Assembly: GCA_021816725.1 (NCBI GenBank)
Contig: JAKAXD010000004.1
Coordinates: forward strand, 28,935 to 92,934
DNA: 64,000 bases
From: Thermoplasmata archaeon
Lineage (GTDB): Archaea; Thermoplasmatota; Thermoplasmata; Thermoplasmatales; GCA-001856825
Direction: 5' to 3'
The first letter of the stretch is position 1; each line of letters opens with the position of its first letter. The notes beneath the pieces were generated by a model, which saw only the letters and a list, made by a program, of their open reading frames with translations, did no database searches and was not told the DNA's origin. The position numbers were made by a program, and so were the translations under genes. Below, piece by piece: positions 34,856-44,158 of this stretch.

Positions 34856-35690
34856 AGCAGTAATATTGATGTATTACGGCTTCCCCGAGAAAAGGGATGA
34901 GATGCGTGAATACCTGAAGGACATCCTCCATGGAAGGGAGCCTCCAGAAAATCTTATCAGGGAAAATCTGGAAAAGCTTGATATCATCGGTGGGGAAACG
35001 CCTTCAACAAGGATAGTAAGGAGCATTAAGGAGAAAGTTTCACGAAGACTCGAGGGCATGGATTACAACGTTTACCTACTCTCCAAGCACTACAGGCCGT
35101 CCCTTAACGAAGCATCTAGCATTATATCGGAGCAGGAGATATATGAGGTACCCCTTTTCCCTGTCTATTCAAAGTTCATCTTTGACAGCTATTTTGATCC
35201 AATTGAGAGGCAGTTCAGGGGCAGGAAGCTAGCAAGGATAGTGGACTTAGGGTATGAAAAGGAAATGGTCGATTACTATAGGAGGGAGATAATGAAGGAC
35301 AAGGGAACAATCCTGACTTTTTCCGCACACAGCATCCCCCTTGAAGGCGACGACCCTTACTCAGAATCCATCCAGAAACTTTCAAGGACGATTGCGGGTG
35401 ATGAGAAATTCATCAACATTTACCACAGCCAGGGGCCATTCCATGCGAAATGGCTCACCCCTTATCCTGAATTTTCCATCTCTTATGCGAAGGAAAACGG
35501 ATACAAGAAAATACAGGTCGTCCCGATAGGTTTCATCTACGAGCATCTCGAGGTGCTATACGACCTCGACTACAAACTGAAGGGGGAGGCGGCAAAGGAA
35601 GGGGTAAATTACGAAAGGGTCCCACTGCCCAACGATTCTGATGTAGTTATAGATGCGATAGTAGACCTGATAGAGAAATCGAGATTCTAA
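34845..35690 (+). CDS. hemH: Ferrochelatase (proto- or coproporphyrin type)
   Basis: A 281-residue chelatase that inserts Fe(II) into a porphyrin. The catalytic His is in LTFSAHSIPLEGDDPY, the acidic partner in IGFIYEHLEVLYDLD, and YSKFIFDSYFDP lies in the substrate cleft. It is short, lacks any C-terminal extension or [2Fe-2S] cysteines, and has no membrane-binding lip evident, like the coproporphyrin ferrochelatases of monoderm bacteria; the substrate therefore could be coproporphyrin III. The start is TTG 34845 inside the end of hemE; ATG 34869 would truncate the first strand. Confidence 0.9.
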   Translation: MKDKAVILMYYGFPEKRDEMREYLKDILHGREPPENLIRENLEKLDIIGGETPSTRIVRSIKEKVSRRLEGMDYNVYLLSKHYRPSLNEASSIISEQEIYEVPLFPVYSKFIFDSYFDPIERQFRGRKLARIVDLGYEKEMVDYYRREIMKDKGTILTFSAHSIPLEGDDPYSESIQKLSRTIAGDEKFINIYHSQGPFHAKWLTPYPEFSISYAKENGYKKIQVVPIGFIYEHLEVLYDLDYKLKGEAAKEGVNYERVPLPNDSDVVIDAIVDLIEKSRF

Positions 35691-35763
35691 CTACCTGCTT
35701 TTTTCTGCCATTACAGCCAGTGGAGCGAAGGAAATGATATAGTACATGCAGCTATACTGATGT

Positions 35764-38181
35764 ATGATTGATCAGGGATTCAGACCGTTCGCTCTAACTG
35801 GGTATGAGCTCCAACTGGAAAGGGAAAAGCAGTTCAACCTGAATAGGACTGTTATTGACATAAAGATCAATTTTGAAGATAGGGCAGTAGAAGGGAAGGT
35901 GGAGCTGGACCTCAAGGTGAACGCCCTTCCACAGGAAAATCTGGAGATAGACGCAACTGATATGGAAATATATAACGTTTCAGTGAGGGGTGTACCCACC
36001 AGCTTCGATACGTATCCCGACAAGATAGTGGTCCATGGCGATTTCAGGGCTTTTTCTGATTACATCATCACCATCACCTATAAGTCTCACCCCAAGAAGG
36101 GAGGGTATTTTGTTGATGACGAGGGAGGACTGCAATTCTGGACTCATGGAGAGAGCACAGACAACCACGCATGGTTCCCGTGCTTTGACTACCCCAATAC
36201 AAGAAGCGCTTATGAGATAAGGGTCACCGTACCCAGGGATTATGTCGTCATAAGCAATGGCACCCTTTCCGGCAGGGTGGACGGTGATTTCTCAACTTTT
36301 ATCTTCAAGGAAGATTTCAGGTTCCCCGCTTATCTCGTTAGCGTGATAGCGGGAAAATTCAAATCTATAAGGCAGGAATGGGAGGGTATACCGATAACAT
36401 CATACTTCCTTCCTAAATTTGAATCACTTGCAGAAAGATCCTTCCAGAACTCAAAGGACATAATGGAATTCATAAGCCAGAAGACTGGTGTGAAATACCC
36501 ATATTCAAAATATGACCAGACTTGTGTGTCACAATTTGTAATGGGAGGAATGGAGAACATAACTGCAACGACGCTGACAGATAGAACTCTTCACAGCGAG
36601 GTGGCTCACCTGGATTACCAGTCTGAGTCCCTGGTCTCACACGAGATGGCTCATCAGTGGTTCGGGGATTATGTGACCTGCAGGGATTGGTCCCAGGCCT
36701 GGCTGAACGAGGGTTTTGCAACTTTCATTGCACTCTTGTATAGTGAAAGACTGAACGGAAAGGATGAATTCCTCGTCCAGGTTGAGAACACCAGAGAGGT
36801 ATATCTACAGGAATATTCTGAGAGATACGGAAGACCTATAGTGGAGAAGAAGTACAAGGAGCCTGAAGAGTTGTTCGACAGGCACCTGTACCAGAAAGCT
36901 TCCCTATTCCTGAGGTACCTGAACTACTATCTTGGTGACAAGACGTTCTGGTCTGGAGTTAGGGAGTACCTGGAAGCGAACAAGATGAACGGGGTATCGA
37001 CGGATGATTTCAGGAAGGCGATATCCAATGCATCAGGTTTCTCACTGGAGAGGGTATTCCATCAATTCATTGACGAAGTAGGGCATCCAGAATTCAAGGT
37101 CGAGGAAGTGCCCGCAAGGGGAAGTGTGCAGATTAGGATAACACAGACAGGAAGATTGTTCAATTTGATGGTACCAGTTAGGGTCTACCTGGAAGGAAAG
37201 AAGGAGGATGTGAACATCCAAATAGATGGTAAGCTTACGCAGCTTGAATTTGACAAGAAGACCTATAGGGCATTCTCGCTGGATCCAGATAGCAATGTGC
37301 TGAGCACAACAAGAACGGAACTATCAAGGGAGACATATCGATACCTTCTCAGGCATGGGGAAAGCATAATAGAAAGGGCAAGGGCAGCCGTTGGGCTAGA
37401 AAAATTCGGGATATCAGAAATTCCCTTCCTCACGGAATCGTTTGATGAAGAGAAGTTCTGGTACGTCAAGGGTAAGATAGCAGTTTCAGTATCTAGAATT
37501 GGAGGGGAAAAGGCAACGAAGTCCATAAGAAAGATGCTTGATGACGCTGACTATCAAGTGAGAAGGGAGGTTGTAAAGGCAGCCTCAGACCTGAATGACG
37601 AAAAATTGTTAGGCAAGATGATGGAGATGTTTGAGAAAGAGGAGGGGTATAGACTGAAGGCAAATCTCGTGCTGAGTGCACAGAAAATTGGTGGTGAAAG
37701 GGCGAACAGGCTGCTTCTCAAGGGACTGGAAACAGAATCTTATGATAGTATGGTAAGGGTTGCATCACTGAACGCACTCGGTGAGCTCGGGGAAATTTCT
37801 ACGCTGGCAGATGTTAAGAAATACTTTGGCAAGGAATACGATTGGCAAACCAGGTCTTCCGCAATTTCAGCACTATCTAAATTCTACTGGAAAGATCGCT
37901 CTGTTGCAAATATCTTAATGAAAGGACTGGAGGATGAATATTTCAGGGTTAGGCAAAGTGCTGCAAATGGTATCAAAGACACAAGAGACCAGCAGCTGAT
38001 TTCCAAACTGTCGACATATCTTTCAAAGGAACCTGATGGATTTGTAAAGAGGGTAATGAGGGAGGCACTTGAAACAAAGGATCAACCTGTACCTGAAGAT
38101 TTCAAATCTTTAAAGGAAGAGTTGGATAAACTCAAGGAGAGGGTCACTAAACTGGAAGCGAAGAAGATATCGAGGAAGTAG
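35764..38181 (+). CDS. M1 family aminopeptidase (tricorn protease interacting factor F2/F3-like)
   Basis: An 805-residue zinc aminopeptidase. The exopeptidase motif GGMEN is at 261-265 and the zinc motif HEMAH at 293-297, with the third ligand E316 in WLNEGFATF. In Thermoplasma, factors F2 and F3 (about 780 residues) trim peptides released by the proteasome and tricorn to free amino acids. The C-terminal third (about 530-770) is made of helical HEAT-like repeats, including DADYQVRREVVKAASDLND and YFRVRQSAANGIKDTRD, and the last 30 residues form a coiled coil (SLKEELDKLKERVTKLEAK) not usual for the family. The start is ATG 35764. Confidence 0.92.
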   Translation: MIDQGFRPFALTGYELQLEREKQFNLNRTVIDIKINFEDRAVEGKVELDLKVNALPQENLEIDATDMEIYNVSVRGVPTSFDTYPDKIVVHGDFRAFSDYIITITYKSHPKKGGYFVDDEGGLQFWTHGESTDNHAWFPCFDYPNTRSAYEIRVTVPRDYVVISNGTLSGRVDGDFSTFIFKEDFRFPAYLVSVIAGKFKSIRQEWEGIPITSYFLPKFESLAERSFQNSKDIMEFISQKTGVKYPYSKYDQTCVSQFVMGGMENITATTLTDRTLHSEVAHLDYQSESLVSHEMAHQWFGDYVTCRDWSQAWLNEGFATFIALLYSERLNGKDEFLVQVENTREVYLQEYSERYGRPIVEKKYKEPEELFDRHLYQKASLFLRYLNYYLGDKTFWSGVREYLEANKMNGVSTDDFRKAISNASGFSLERVFHQFIDEVGHPEFKVEEVPARGSVQIRITQTGRLFNLMVPVRVYLEGKKEDVNIQIDGKLTQLEFDKKTYRAFSLDPDSNVLSTTRTELSRETYRYLLRHGESIIERARAAVGLEKFGISEIPFLTESFDEEKFWYVKGKIAVSVSRIGGEKATKSIRKMLDDADYQVRREVVKAASDLNDEKLLGKMMEMFEKEEGYRLKANLVLSAQKIGGERANRLLLKGLETESYDSMVRVASLNALGELGEISTLADVKKYFGKEYDWQTRSSAISALSKFYWKDRSVANILMKGLEDEYFRVRQSAANGIKDTRDQQLISKLSTYLSKEPDGFVKRVMREALETKDQPVPEDFKSLKEELDKLKERVTKLEAKKISRK

Positions 38182-38412
38182 TGCGATATAGCCAAAGGTT
38201 ATGTCCGATTAATTTTCCGGTAAATAACCCGTCGACGGTACGATCAGCAGGCGTAGCTTTCTTCCCCACTTCGCCTATTTCCATCAGAAACGTCTACCAA
38301 ACTGGTGTTTTACAAAAAGCCGCGTAGAATGATTTAGCCCCAAATTCCATAGAGAAAAGAACATCCAGAAATGTCAGATTGTAATGAATTAAAAGAAAAA
38401 TAATAAAGAAAA

Positions 38413-39780
38413 TTAAATTGGATTATAATCAGCGCTCTTTGTGCCCATTATGGACCAGACTGCAAATGCAAAGGAGAAGAACAACAACCAGAGACCAATT
38501 GCCTCGACTATCCACGAAAGTGTCAGCACATATACGAGAAGCCCTTCAAAACCGACTACCATTCCAGCTATTGCAATGTAAGAAGGTGCCCTGAGTTTCT
38601 TTTCGCTGTTCTTTGCAAAGTAGAACAGAATTACGAAAAAGGCCGCTGCAATTACAAGCATGAAGAATGTGTACAGAAGATGCCCATTCGTGAAGGCCAT
38701 GTCGTACATGTAACCCGGACCTCCCGCTGGAGGAGTCCCAGGACTGCCGAATCCGTAGTATGATTCGTTGAATTCCATCACATACCCAACGCCTACCATT
38801 GCGGCCATTGCGCCGACCCATGTTCCTATGGCGGTGATCTGGGCATACTTTGTTCCTTTTTGCGTATCAAGTGTTTTAATCAAGCCAATAATTGCAATTA
38901 TTGCTCCAATCCCAATCAACCCTGTTTGAGAATCGTCCAATGCGAGGCCGTTCATTCCTCCGGGACCAGAAGTGAAAATTGCGGGTATTACATAAGTGCC
39001 AAACGATGAAATCCAGTAAAGATATGTCATGGTTATGGTTCCGATAACGGAAATTATGAGCCCGATATTAACTGCCCATTTGTAGCCAGACGGAAGCTTG
39101 TGGTAGCTAAAGATCACTGCAGTTAGACCGACAATTCCACCCATAAATGCCGGGAGCATCTGATGTGAGTGAGACGTTATGAGATTCCCCAGGAATGTTG
39201 ATATTCCTCCTATTGAATTCACATATGAATTGAAGAATGGAATGGCTGAATATGTGAAGAGGTTCCCATACTCGTAGACCATACCAAATACTGCTGCAAT
39301 TGTCCCAGAGATTGCTGCTAAAATCACCAGGAGGTAGCCAGCCAGAACGCTTTTGAAATCATTTCTGTATTTGAATGGGAAAATCAGCAGACCTATTATG
39401 AGCAGTACTGCGTCTAGTACCATTATGACATCCCTGAGAGTCTGAATTCCTTCGTCTGCCAGTGCTGCAGAGGCTGGGTAGAAAAGGACCAAGCCTAGGA
39501 ATGACAGCACAATTATTGGGTACGTTGTTATTTGAAGAAAATTATAAACTCCCTTAGGCACCTTGAAGACTCTTGCAGAAATTATAATTACCAATAGGGC
39601 AAGTGGGATCATCACTCCGTGATAGTAGTTCACAACATCCAACGTGAAGTCTCCAAGTTGGAACCAAGTTACCCCTGGAAATATGGGGCTGATGAGAAGC
39701 ATGAAGACTATGTATATCATCAGTGCTATCACGTTCTTCTTTATGTCAGTTAAAAAGTTCCGGTAGGTCATTTTTTCCAA
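38413..39780 (-). CDS. Polytopic membrane protein with conserved-looking His pairs, unknown function
   Basis: A 455-residue protein with about 12 hydrophobic helices. His residues fall at helix edges: NYYHGVMIPLALL (helix 2), TSHSHQMLPAFMGG (about residue 205), FSYHKL and FTNGHLLYTFFML (about residue 380). Such a pattern is reminiscent of heme-ligating membrane subunits such as the heme-copper oxidase/NO reductase class, but no CuB triad or HPEVY motif is seen. There is a long polar loop with FGSPGTPPAGGPGYMYD. It lies alone, 230 bases beyond the aminopeptidase stop, on the opposite strand. No family name can be given. Confidence 0.6.
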   Translation of the reverse strand: MEKMTYRNFLTDIKKNVIALMIYIVFMLLISPIFPGVTWFQLGDFTLDVVNYYHGVMIPLALLVIIISARVFKVPKGVYNFLQITTYPIIVLSFLGLVLFYPASAALADEGIQTLRDVIMVLDAVLLIIGLLIFPFKYRNDFKSVLAGYLLVILAAISGTIAAVFGMVYEYGNLFTYSAIPFFNSYVNSIGGISTFLGNLITSHSHQMLPAFMGGIVGLTAVIFSYHKLPSGYKWAVNIGLIISVIGTITMTYLYWISSFGTYVIPAIFTSGPGGMNGLALDDSQTGLIGIGAIIAIIGLIKTLDTQKGTKYAQITAIGTWVGAMAAMVGVGYVMEFNESYYGFGSPGTPPAGGPGYMYDMAFTNGHLLYTFFMLVIAAAFFVILFYFAKNSEKKLRAPSYIAIAGMVVGFEGLLVYVLTLSWIVEAIGLWLLFFSFAFAVWSIMGTKSADYNPI

Positions 39781-40278
39781 TATAGATCACCTAATTGTGT
39801 ATTGACAAGGGATTAAAAACATCTAAAGTAAACTAACGTTATCAAGCCTAAAATCGTAACTTTTGATATTATAATCTTATGTAATTTATTGAGCTACAAA
39901 ATTATTGAAGTGTCATTATCTATGATTATTAAATTGAAGATTCTTAAGTTAATTTAAGCATCAGCTCAAGCATCATTGAAGGCCTACAGGAGCTAAAGTT
40001 CTGATGCAATCACCCTCAGCTGCTCCCTCCATTATCTATAATTTACCGTCATGTTTCGGTCAGTTACATTTTCCTTCTAGGGTTATTTTCGCATAAATCC
40101 ATAATTTAACTTTGCTTGACCACTTTCAAATTGTTGCATTAAAACGGTTATAAAAAAGAAATGCGACAGTCGGAATGTCAAAGACAACACATTGCTATGA
40201 CTACTGAAATCGCTGGGTACCAGGAGTTGCATAGAGCCTAAGATAGATTAATATCTGCTCTCGAACTCATTCCCCAAG
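39781..40278. other. Intergenic region without a recognised gene (498 bases)
   Basis: An A/T-rich spacer between two divergent genes. It contains a possible hairpin: GCATC-AGCTC (39958-39967) pairs with GAGCT (39990-39994) and GATGC (40003-40007), with an eight-base bulge. Promoter-like sequences occur at both ends; TTAATATCT (about 40246-40254) lies 26 bases before ATG 40279. No ORF is convincing. Confidence 0.45.
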
Positions 40279-41628
40279 ATGGAATTCTCTTATTTCACAA
40301 GAAAAAGCGACCTAAGCGGGCTAGAAGGAAGAGAATTCGATGTCCTGGTCGTTGGTGGGGGTATAGTGGGTGCGGGAATTGCAAACATTTTGGCCGCGAA
40401 CAACCTTAAAGTCATTCTCGTAGACAAGGGAGATTTTGCGTCTGGAACCAGCAGCAATTCATCCAAGCTTATCCATGGCGGTCTCCGGTATCTTGCACAG
40501 GGACACTTCATTCTTACAAGACAGTTATTGAAGGAGAGAAATTATTTGATGGAACACCTGGACTTCGTTAAAGGGATGAATTTTGATGTCCTGATTGACG
40601 ATAGCTCCTGGAGTAAAACGTCGATCTATTTTGGCCTCATCCTATACAATTTGCTGGGGGGAAAGTTAGCACTCCCTCACTTCAGGAAGGATGGCTACTC
40701 CTATGATGGATTCAGGGGGCGTTTCACCTATGAGGACGCTTCAACAGACGATGCCGTCCTTGTGATACACAATATAGTATCATCTGTTTTGCAGGGGGGA
40801 ACTGCAATAAACTATCTTGAGGCTACATCCTTTGAAAAAAAAGATGATCTGATCGAAACCACCCTGGTCGACGGATTTGAGAATGGTACCTATAAGGTTA
40901 AAAGCAGGATGATCGTGAATGCTGCAGGACCGTGGGTCAATTCTTCGTATAGCCAGTACACTTCTAAGAAGATTGATAATTTCAGGCTTTCAAAAGGGTC
41001 CCATCTCATCCTTAAGGGTGACAAGTTCAATATGGATCATGCAGCAGCATTCAGATCACACATAGACAGGAGGCAGATGTTCATCATTCCAAAAGGTGAG
41101 GTAGTTATCGTGGGCACTACTGACAGGTTTGTGGATTCCCCTTCTTCTAGTCAGATGGACGAAGATGAGAAAAAGTACATCCTTGACTCCCTGAGAAAAA
41201 TCTACCCTTCAATTGACGAAAGTGATGTCATAGGCAGCTATTCTGGCATCAGGCCGCTCTACGGCAGTGGAGACGATCCAGGCAGTGTAACCAGGAATTT
41301 CCATATCGACATGACTGACAAAATGCTCACGGTGATGGGCGTCAAGATCACTGATTACAGGAGAGCATCCAGAAGCATATCAAAACATATTGGATTCATT
41401 CTAAAGAGAAGATTGAACACGGAAGGACTCCCAAAAATACTTTACAGAAGGGACGAAACTGATCCACTTGATTCCGCGTTAAGAAAAGAATGTGCTCTTA
41501 CAGTTGACGATGTAATAAGGAGGAGACTTGGGTATTACTATTCGACCGTTGATCAGGGGAAATCGCGGATTGAAACTATAGAAAGAAGGATTTCTGACTT
41601 CAAAGCCCAAGAGAGAAAGAGGCCATAG
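40279..41628 (+). CDS. FAD-dependent glycerol-3-phosphate dehydrogenase (GlpD/GlpA type)
   Basis: A 449-residue flavoenzyme that oxidises sn-glycerol-3-phosphate to dihydroxyacetone phosphate with electrons going to the membrane quinone pool. The FAD dinucleotide motif is VVGGGIVGAGIANILAANNL (about 26-45); GTSSNSSKLIHGGLRYLAQGHF is the family signature; FTYEDASTDDAVLV, NAAGPWVNS, GTTDRF and SGIRPLYG complete it. It is shorter than bacterial GlpD because the C-terminal cap is small. A leaderless start at ATG 40279 is supported by a TATA-like box at 40246-40254. Confidence 0.9.
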   Translation: MEFSYFTRKSDLSGLEGREFDVLVVGGGIVGAGIANILAANNLKVILVDKGDFASGTSSNSSKLIHGGLRYLAQGHFILTRQLLKERNYLMEHLDFVKGMNFDVLIDDSSWSKTSIYFGLILYNLLGGKLALPHFRKDGYSYDGFRGRFTYEDASTDDAVLVIHNIVSSVLQGGTAINYLEATSFEKKDDLIETTLVDGFENGTYKVKSRMIVNAAGPWVNSSYSQYTSKKIDNFRLSKGSHLILKGDKFNMDHAAAFRSHIDRRQMFIIPKGEVVIVGTTDRFVDSPSSSQMDEDEKKYILDSLRKIYPSIDESDVIGSYSGIRPLYGSGDDPGSVTRNFHIDMTDKMLTVMGVKITDYRRASRSISKHIGFILKRRLNTEGLPKILYRRDETDPLDSALRKECALTVDDVIRRRLGYYYSTVDQGKSRIETIERRISDFKAQERKRP

Positions 41629-41697
41629 ATCGATTTTAGTCCCAGGATAACAAGTGTAATAGAGGTGAATTTATTAACGAGCTACCTATTATAAATC

Positions 41698-42126
41698 ATG
41701 CCAGAATCTCTCTTATTCCCATCGGAAGGATGGGTCAAGGAATATTGTAAAAGACTCAGTGAATCGCCGGATTATAACAAAACGGGGAAGGGATGGAAGG
41801 ACCCGATAAAATTCAAGATGACTGAGCTGGGGGAATTCAAAGACAAGGTACCTTATGATTCGTTTATACTCAACCTTCACGACGGAAAGTGCGAGGGTTC
41901 TGAAATGGTTTCAGATCCCACGAAAGGAGCGCCGTTCGAGCTCACTGCGACCTACGCAAACTGGAAGAAAGTTATAGATGGAAAGATAAATCCGACACAG
42001 GCAATGCTAACCGGCCAGTTGAAAGTAAAGGGGAACATTGCACTTTTGCTGAGGTATGCTTCTGCTGCAATTGCAATGGTGAAATCAGCCCAATCGATTC
42101 CTACAAAGTATGTAGGCGAACAATGA
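41698..42126 (+). CDS. SCP2 sterol-binding-domain protein
   Basis: A 142-residue soluble protein with the SCP2 fold: NLHDGKCEGSEM on the sheet edge, then PFELTATYANWKKVIDGKINPTQAMLTGQLKVKGNIALLLRY, the typical W-x-x-hhxGxhxPxxAhhxGxhxhxGD pattern. Such proteins bind hydrophobic acyl or lipid ligands. It lies 70 bases after the glycerol-3-phosphate dehydrogenase gene and overlaps the alcohol dehydrogenase gene by four bases, suggesting a common pathway involving a lipid or acyl substrate. Confidence 0.86.
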   Translation: MPESLLFPSEGWVKEYCKRLSESPDYNKTGKGWKDPIKFKMTELGEFKDKVPYDSFILNLHDGKCEGSEMVSDPTKGAPFELTATYANWKKVIDGKINPTQAMLTGQLKVKGNIALLLRYASAAIAMVKSAQSIPTKYVGEQ

Positions 42127-43238
42127 GCCTGTTCAGATTCCCGAGAACGATTTATTTCCAGAGGGATATAGTAGATAGTCTCTCGGAGATTTTATCAAAG
42201 GAGGGGATTAGAAGAGTACTGATCATCACGGATAGGGTACTGCTCGGTCTTATAGGGGGCAGGATAGAACGGGCATTAGGAACGCTGGAACGCGATTACT
42301 TCACAGATGTTTCTCCAGAACCTTCGGTCGATCAGATTAGGAAAGCAGCTTCGAACTTCATTGGTAAGGAGTACGATGCGGTGATGGCAATAGGCGGAGG
42401 CAGCGTGATAGACTTCTCGAAGGCAGTTGCCGTCCTGATCTCTAGTCCGGAAGCAGATCTCACTGCAATAAGCCCATTCGAGAGCATAGGTCTTAAAACG
42501 AAGCTCATAGCAATCCCCACAACCTCCGGAACTGGAAGCGATGTATCATTTGGAGTAGTCCTTTCTGATAGAGACGGGAAAATCGCAATGGGCAATTACG
42601 ATCTTGTTCCTGAAATAGACATCCTTGATTCCTCGCTAACTCCGTTGGAAAAGAAGATTATAGTGCCAACCGGTATAGACGCGTTTGTTCATTCATTTGA
42701 GGCTATCGCTTCCAATACCTCGACCGTGTTCACTGATGCCCTTGCTGAAAGGGCAATAGAGAACATTTTCAAGAACTTGAAAGGTGCCTTAGATAACGAC
42801 GAGAATGCGAAGGACATCATGCACATATCAGCCACGATGGCTGGCATTGCATTCTCCAACAGCGGAACTGCAGCAGCCCACGCACTGGGACATAGTTTTG
42901 GTGCTACATTTCACGTTACCCATGGAACGTCAGTTGGCCTATTCCTCGTTCCCACCATAAAGTACAATTCCCAGGATCCACAGACGAGGGAGAAATATCT
43001 CAGGGTTTGCAGGATACTTGACGCTCACAATATTGACTCACTTACAAAAGTGATAGAAGATTTCTTCACCGGCGTTGGCCAGCCCATAAGGGTAAAAGAC
43101 CTGGGAATCAATAGAGATGAATATGAATCGAAACTTGAAAACATGGTTGCATTATCTCTGAGGGATAGTGAGCTCGCATTCAACCCAGTTCTCATGGGCG
43201 AGGAAGATCTCAGGAAATTGTTTTTGGAAACCTACTGA
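42123..43238 (+). CDS. Iron-containing alcohol dehydrogenase family protein
   Basis: A 371-residue group III dehydrogenase. The nucleotide-binding motif is AIGGGSVIDFSKAVA; PTTSGTGSDVSFG follows; metal ligands lie in PTGIDAFVHSFEA (Asp and His) and in AAAHALGHSFGATFHVTHG (two His). Members act on short alcohols, aldehydes, lactaldehyde or glycerol-phosphates; archaeal glycerol-1-phosphate dehydrogenase is a distant relative but lacks this SGTGSD/AHALGH form. The neighbours suggest a glycerol- or lipid-linked substrate. It is convergent with the kinase-like gene, with three bases between stops. Confidence 0.86.
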   Translation: MSLFRFPRTIYFQRDIVDSLSEILSKEGIRRVLIITDRVLLGLIGGRIERALGTLERDYFTDVSPEPSVDQIRKAASNFIGKEYDAVMAIGGGSVIDFSKAVAVLISSPEADLTAISPFESIGLKTKLIAIPTTSGTGSDVSFGVVLSDRDGKIAMGNYDLVPEIDILDSSLTPLEKKIIVPTGIDAFVHSFEAIASNTSTVFTDALAERAIENIFKNLKGALDNDENAKDIMHISATMAGIAFSNSGTAAAHALGHSFGATFHVTHGTSVGLFLVPTIKYNSQDPQTREKYLRVCRILDAHNIDSLTKVIEDFFTGVGQPIRVKDLGINRDEYESKLENMVALSLRDSELAFNPVLMGEEDLRKLFLETY

Positions 43239-43241
43239 AGA

Positions 43242-44132
43242 CTAAGGAACGATGAATTTGCATCCCTGCTGGACTAAGCTGATATCTATCGGTGTTCTCC
43301 CAACAACCTCTCCGTCCATTTCCACCAGGTTTCCTGCTTCCCCAAAACGTATTGACTTGACCTTGTCGCCATATGAGTAGCCCTTCTCAATGTAAGAACC
43401 ATTTACCAATGTTCTTAACCTTAGAATGGTGGCAATTCTTGACACGGGTTTCAATATATGAACGTCCAGTAGGCCGTCACTGACCTGTGAGCCGGGCGAA
43501 GCAAGCATTCCACCCCCAAAATATCTCCCATTAGCGACAATCACCTCTATGGTCTCAACATCCTTCAGTGAATCGTTTTCAGCTCCGGGCTTGAATTTCT
43601 TTAGCTTCCAGATAGTTGAGAATATCCCCCTGACAAATGTCCTGTTCCCGTGCTTCGCGTGGGAATTCACATAACTCATCACTTCAGCACCGAAACCAAT
43701 CTCAAGGACATTTATGAAGAATCTTTTATTGCCTGATTCATTGAATGTAACCCTGCCGATATCCATCTTCGCAGTCTTGTTCCCCTCAAGTGCCTTTATT
43801 GAATCCTCTGGAGTTCTTATGCCAATTGTCTTTCCAAAGTCCGAACCCGTACCAAGGGGGATTAGCCCCACTTTCACGTTTGATTCTGCAGCACCGTTTA
43901 TGATCTCGTTCAGCGTCCCGTCGCCACCGCACGACACAACGGTCTCCACTCCATCCCTTATGGCATCCATCGTGAGTTCGGTAGCGTGCATGGGCCTCTC
44001 TGTGAACTTTATGTCGTAATCAGTGAAATGCTCCCCGATCAGTTTTGAAATTACCGGCCAGTCTCTCTCGGCTTTCCCGTTCCCCGCAGCAGGGTTGACC
44101 AGGAATAGAATACTCACATCCTTTAAACGCAT
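43242..44132 (-). CDS. Diacylglycerol/lipid kinase catalytic-domain protein (YegS/BmrU-like)
   Basis: A 296-residue lipid kinase of the DAGK superfamily. The N-terminal part has LFLVNPAAGNGKA and the nucleotide motif VVSCGGDGTLNEIINGA with GLIPLGTGSDFGKTI; the C-terminal half is a beta-sandwich with ANGRYFGGGMLASPGSQVSDGLLDVHILKP and VEMDGEVVGRTPIDISLV. It would phosphorylate a lipid alcohol, in Archaea perhaps an isoprenoid glycerol or dolichol-like acceptor. It is followed on the same strand by nothing within the group, and preceded by the alkylglycerone-phosphate-synthase-like gene at the 5' side only in reverse order of position (26 bases apart). Confidence 0.87.
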   Translation of the reverse strand: MRLKDVSILFLVNPAAGNGKAERDWPVISKLIGEHFTDYDIKFTERPMHATELTMDAIRDGVETVVSCGGDGTLNEIINGAAESNVKVGLIPLGTGSDFGKTIGIRTPEDSIKALEGNKTAKMDIGRVTFNESGNKRFFINVLEIGFGAEVMSYVNSHAKHGNRTFVRGIFSTIWKLKKFKPGAENDSLKDVETIEVIVANGRYFGGGMLASPGSQVSDGLLDVHILKPVSRIATILRLRTLVNGSYIEKGYSYGDKVKSIRFGEAGNLVEMDGEVVGRTPIDISLVQQGCKFIVP

Positions 44133-44158
44133 CCGTAATTAAATGTTATGCCTACACT

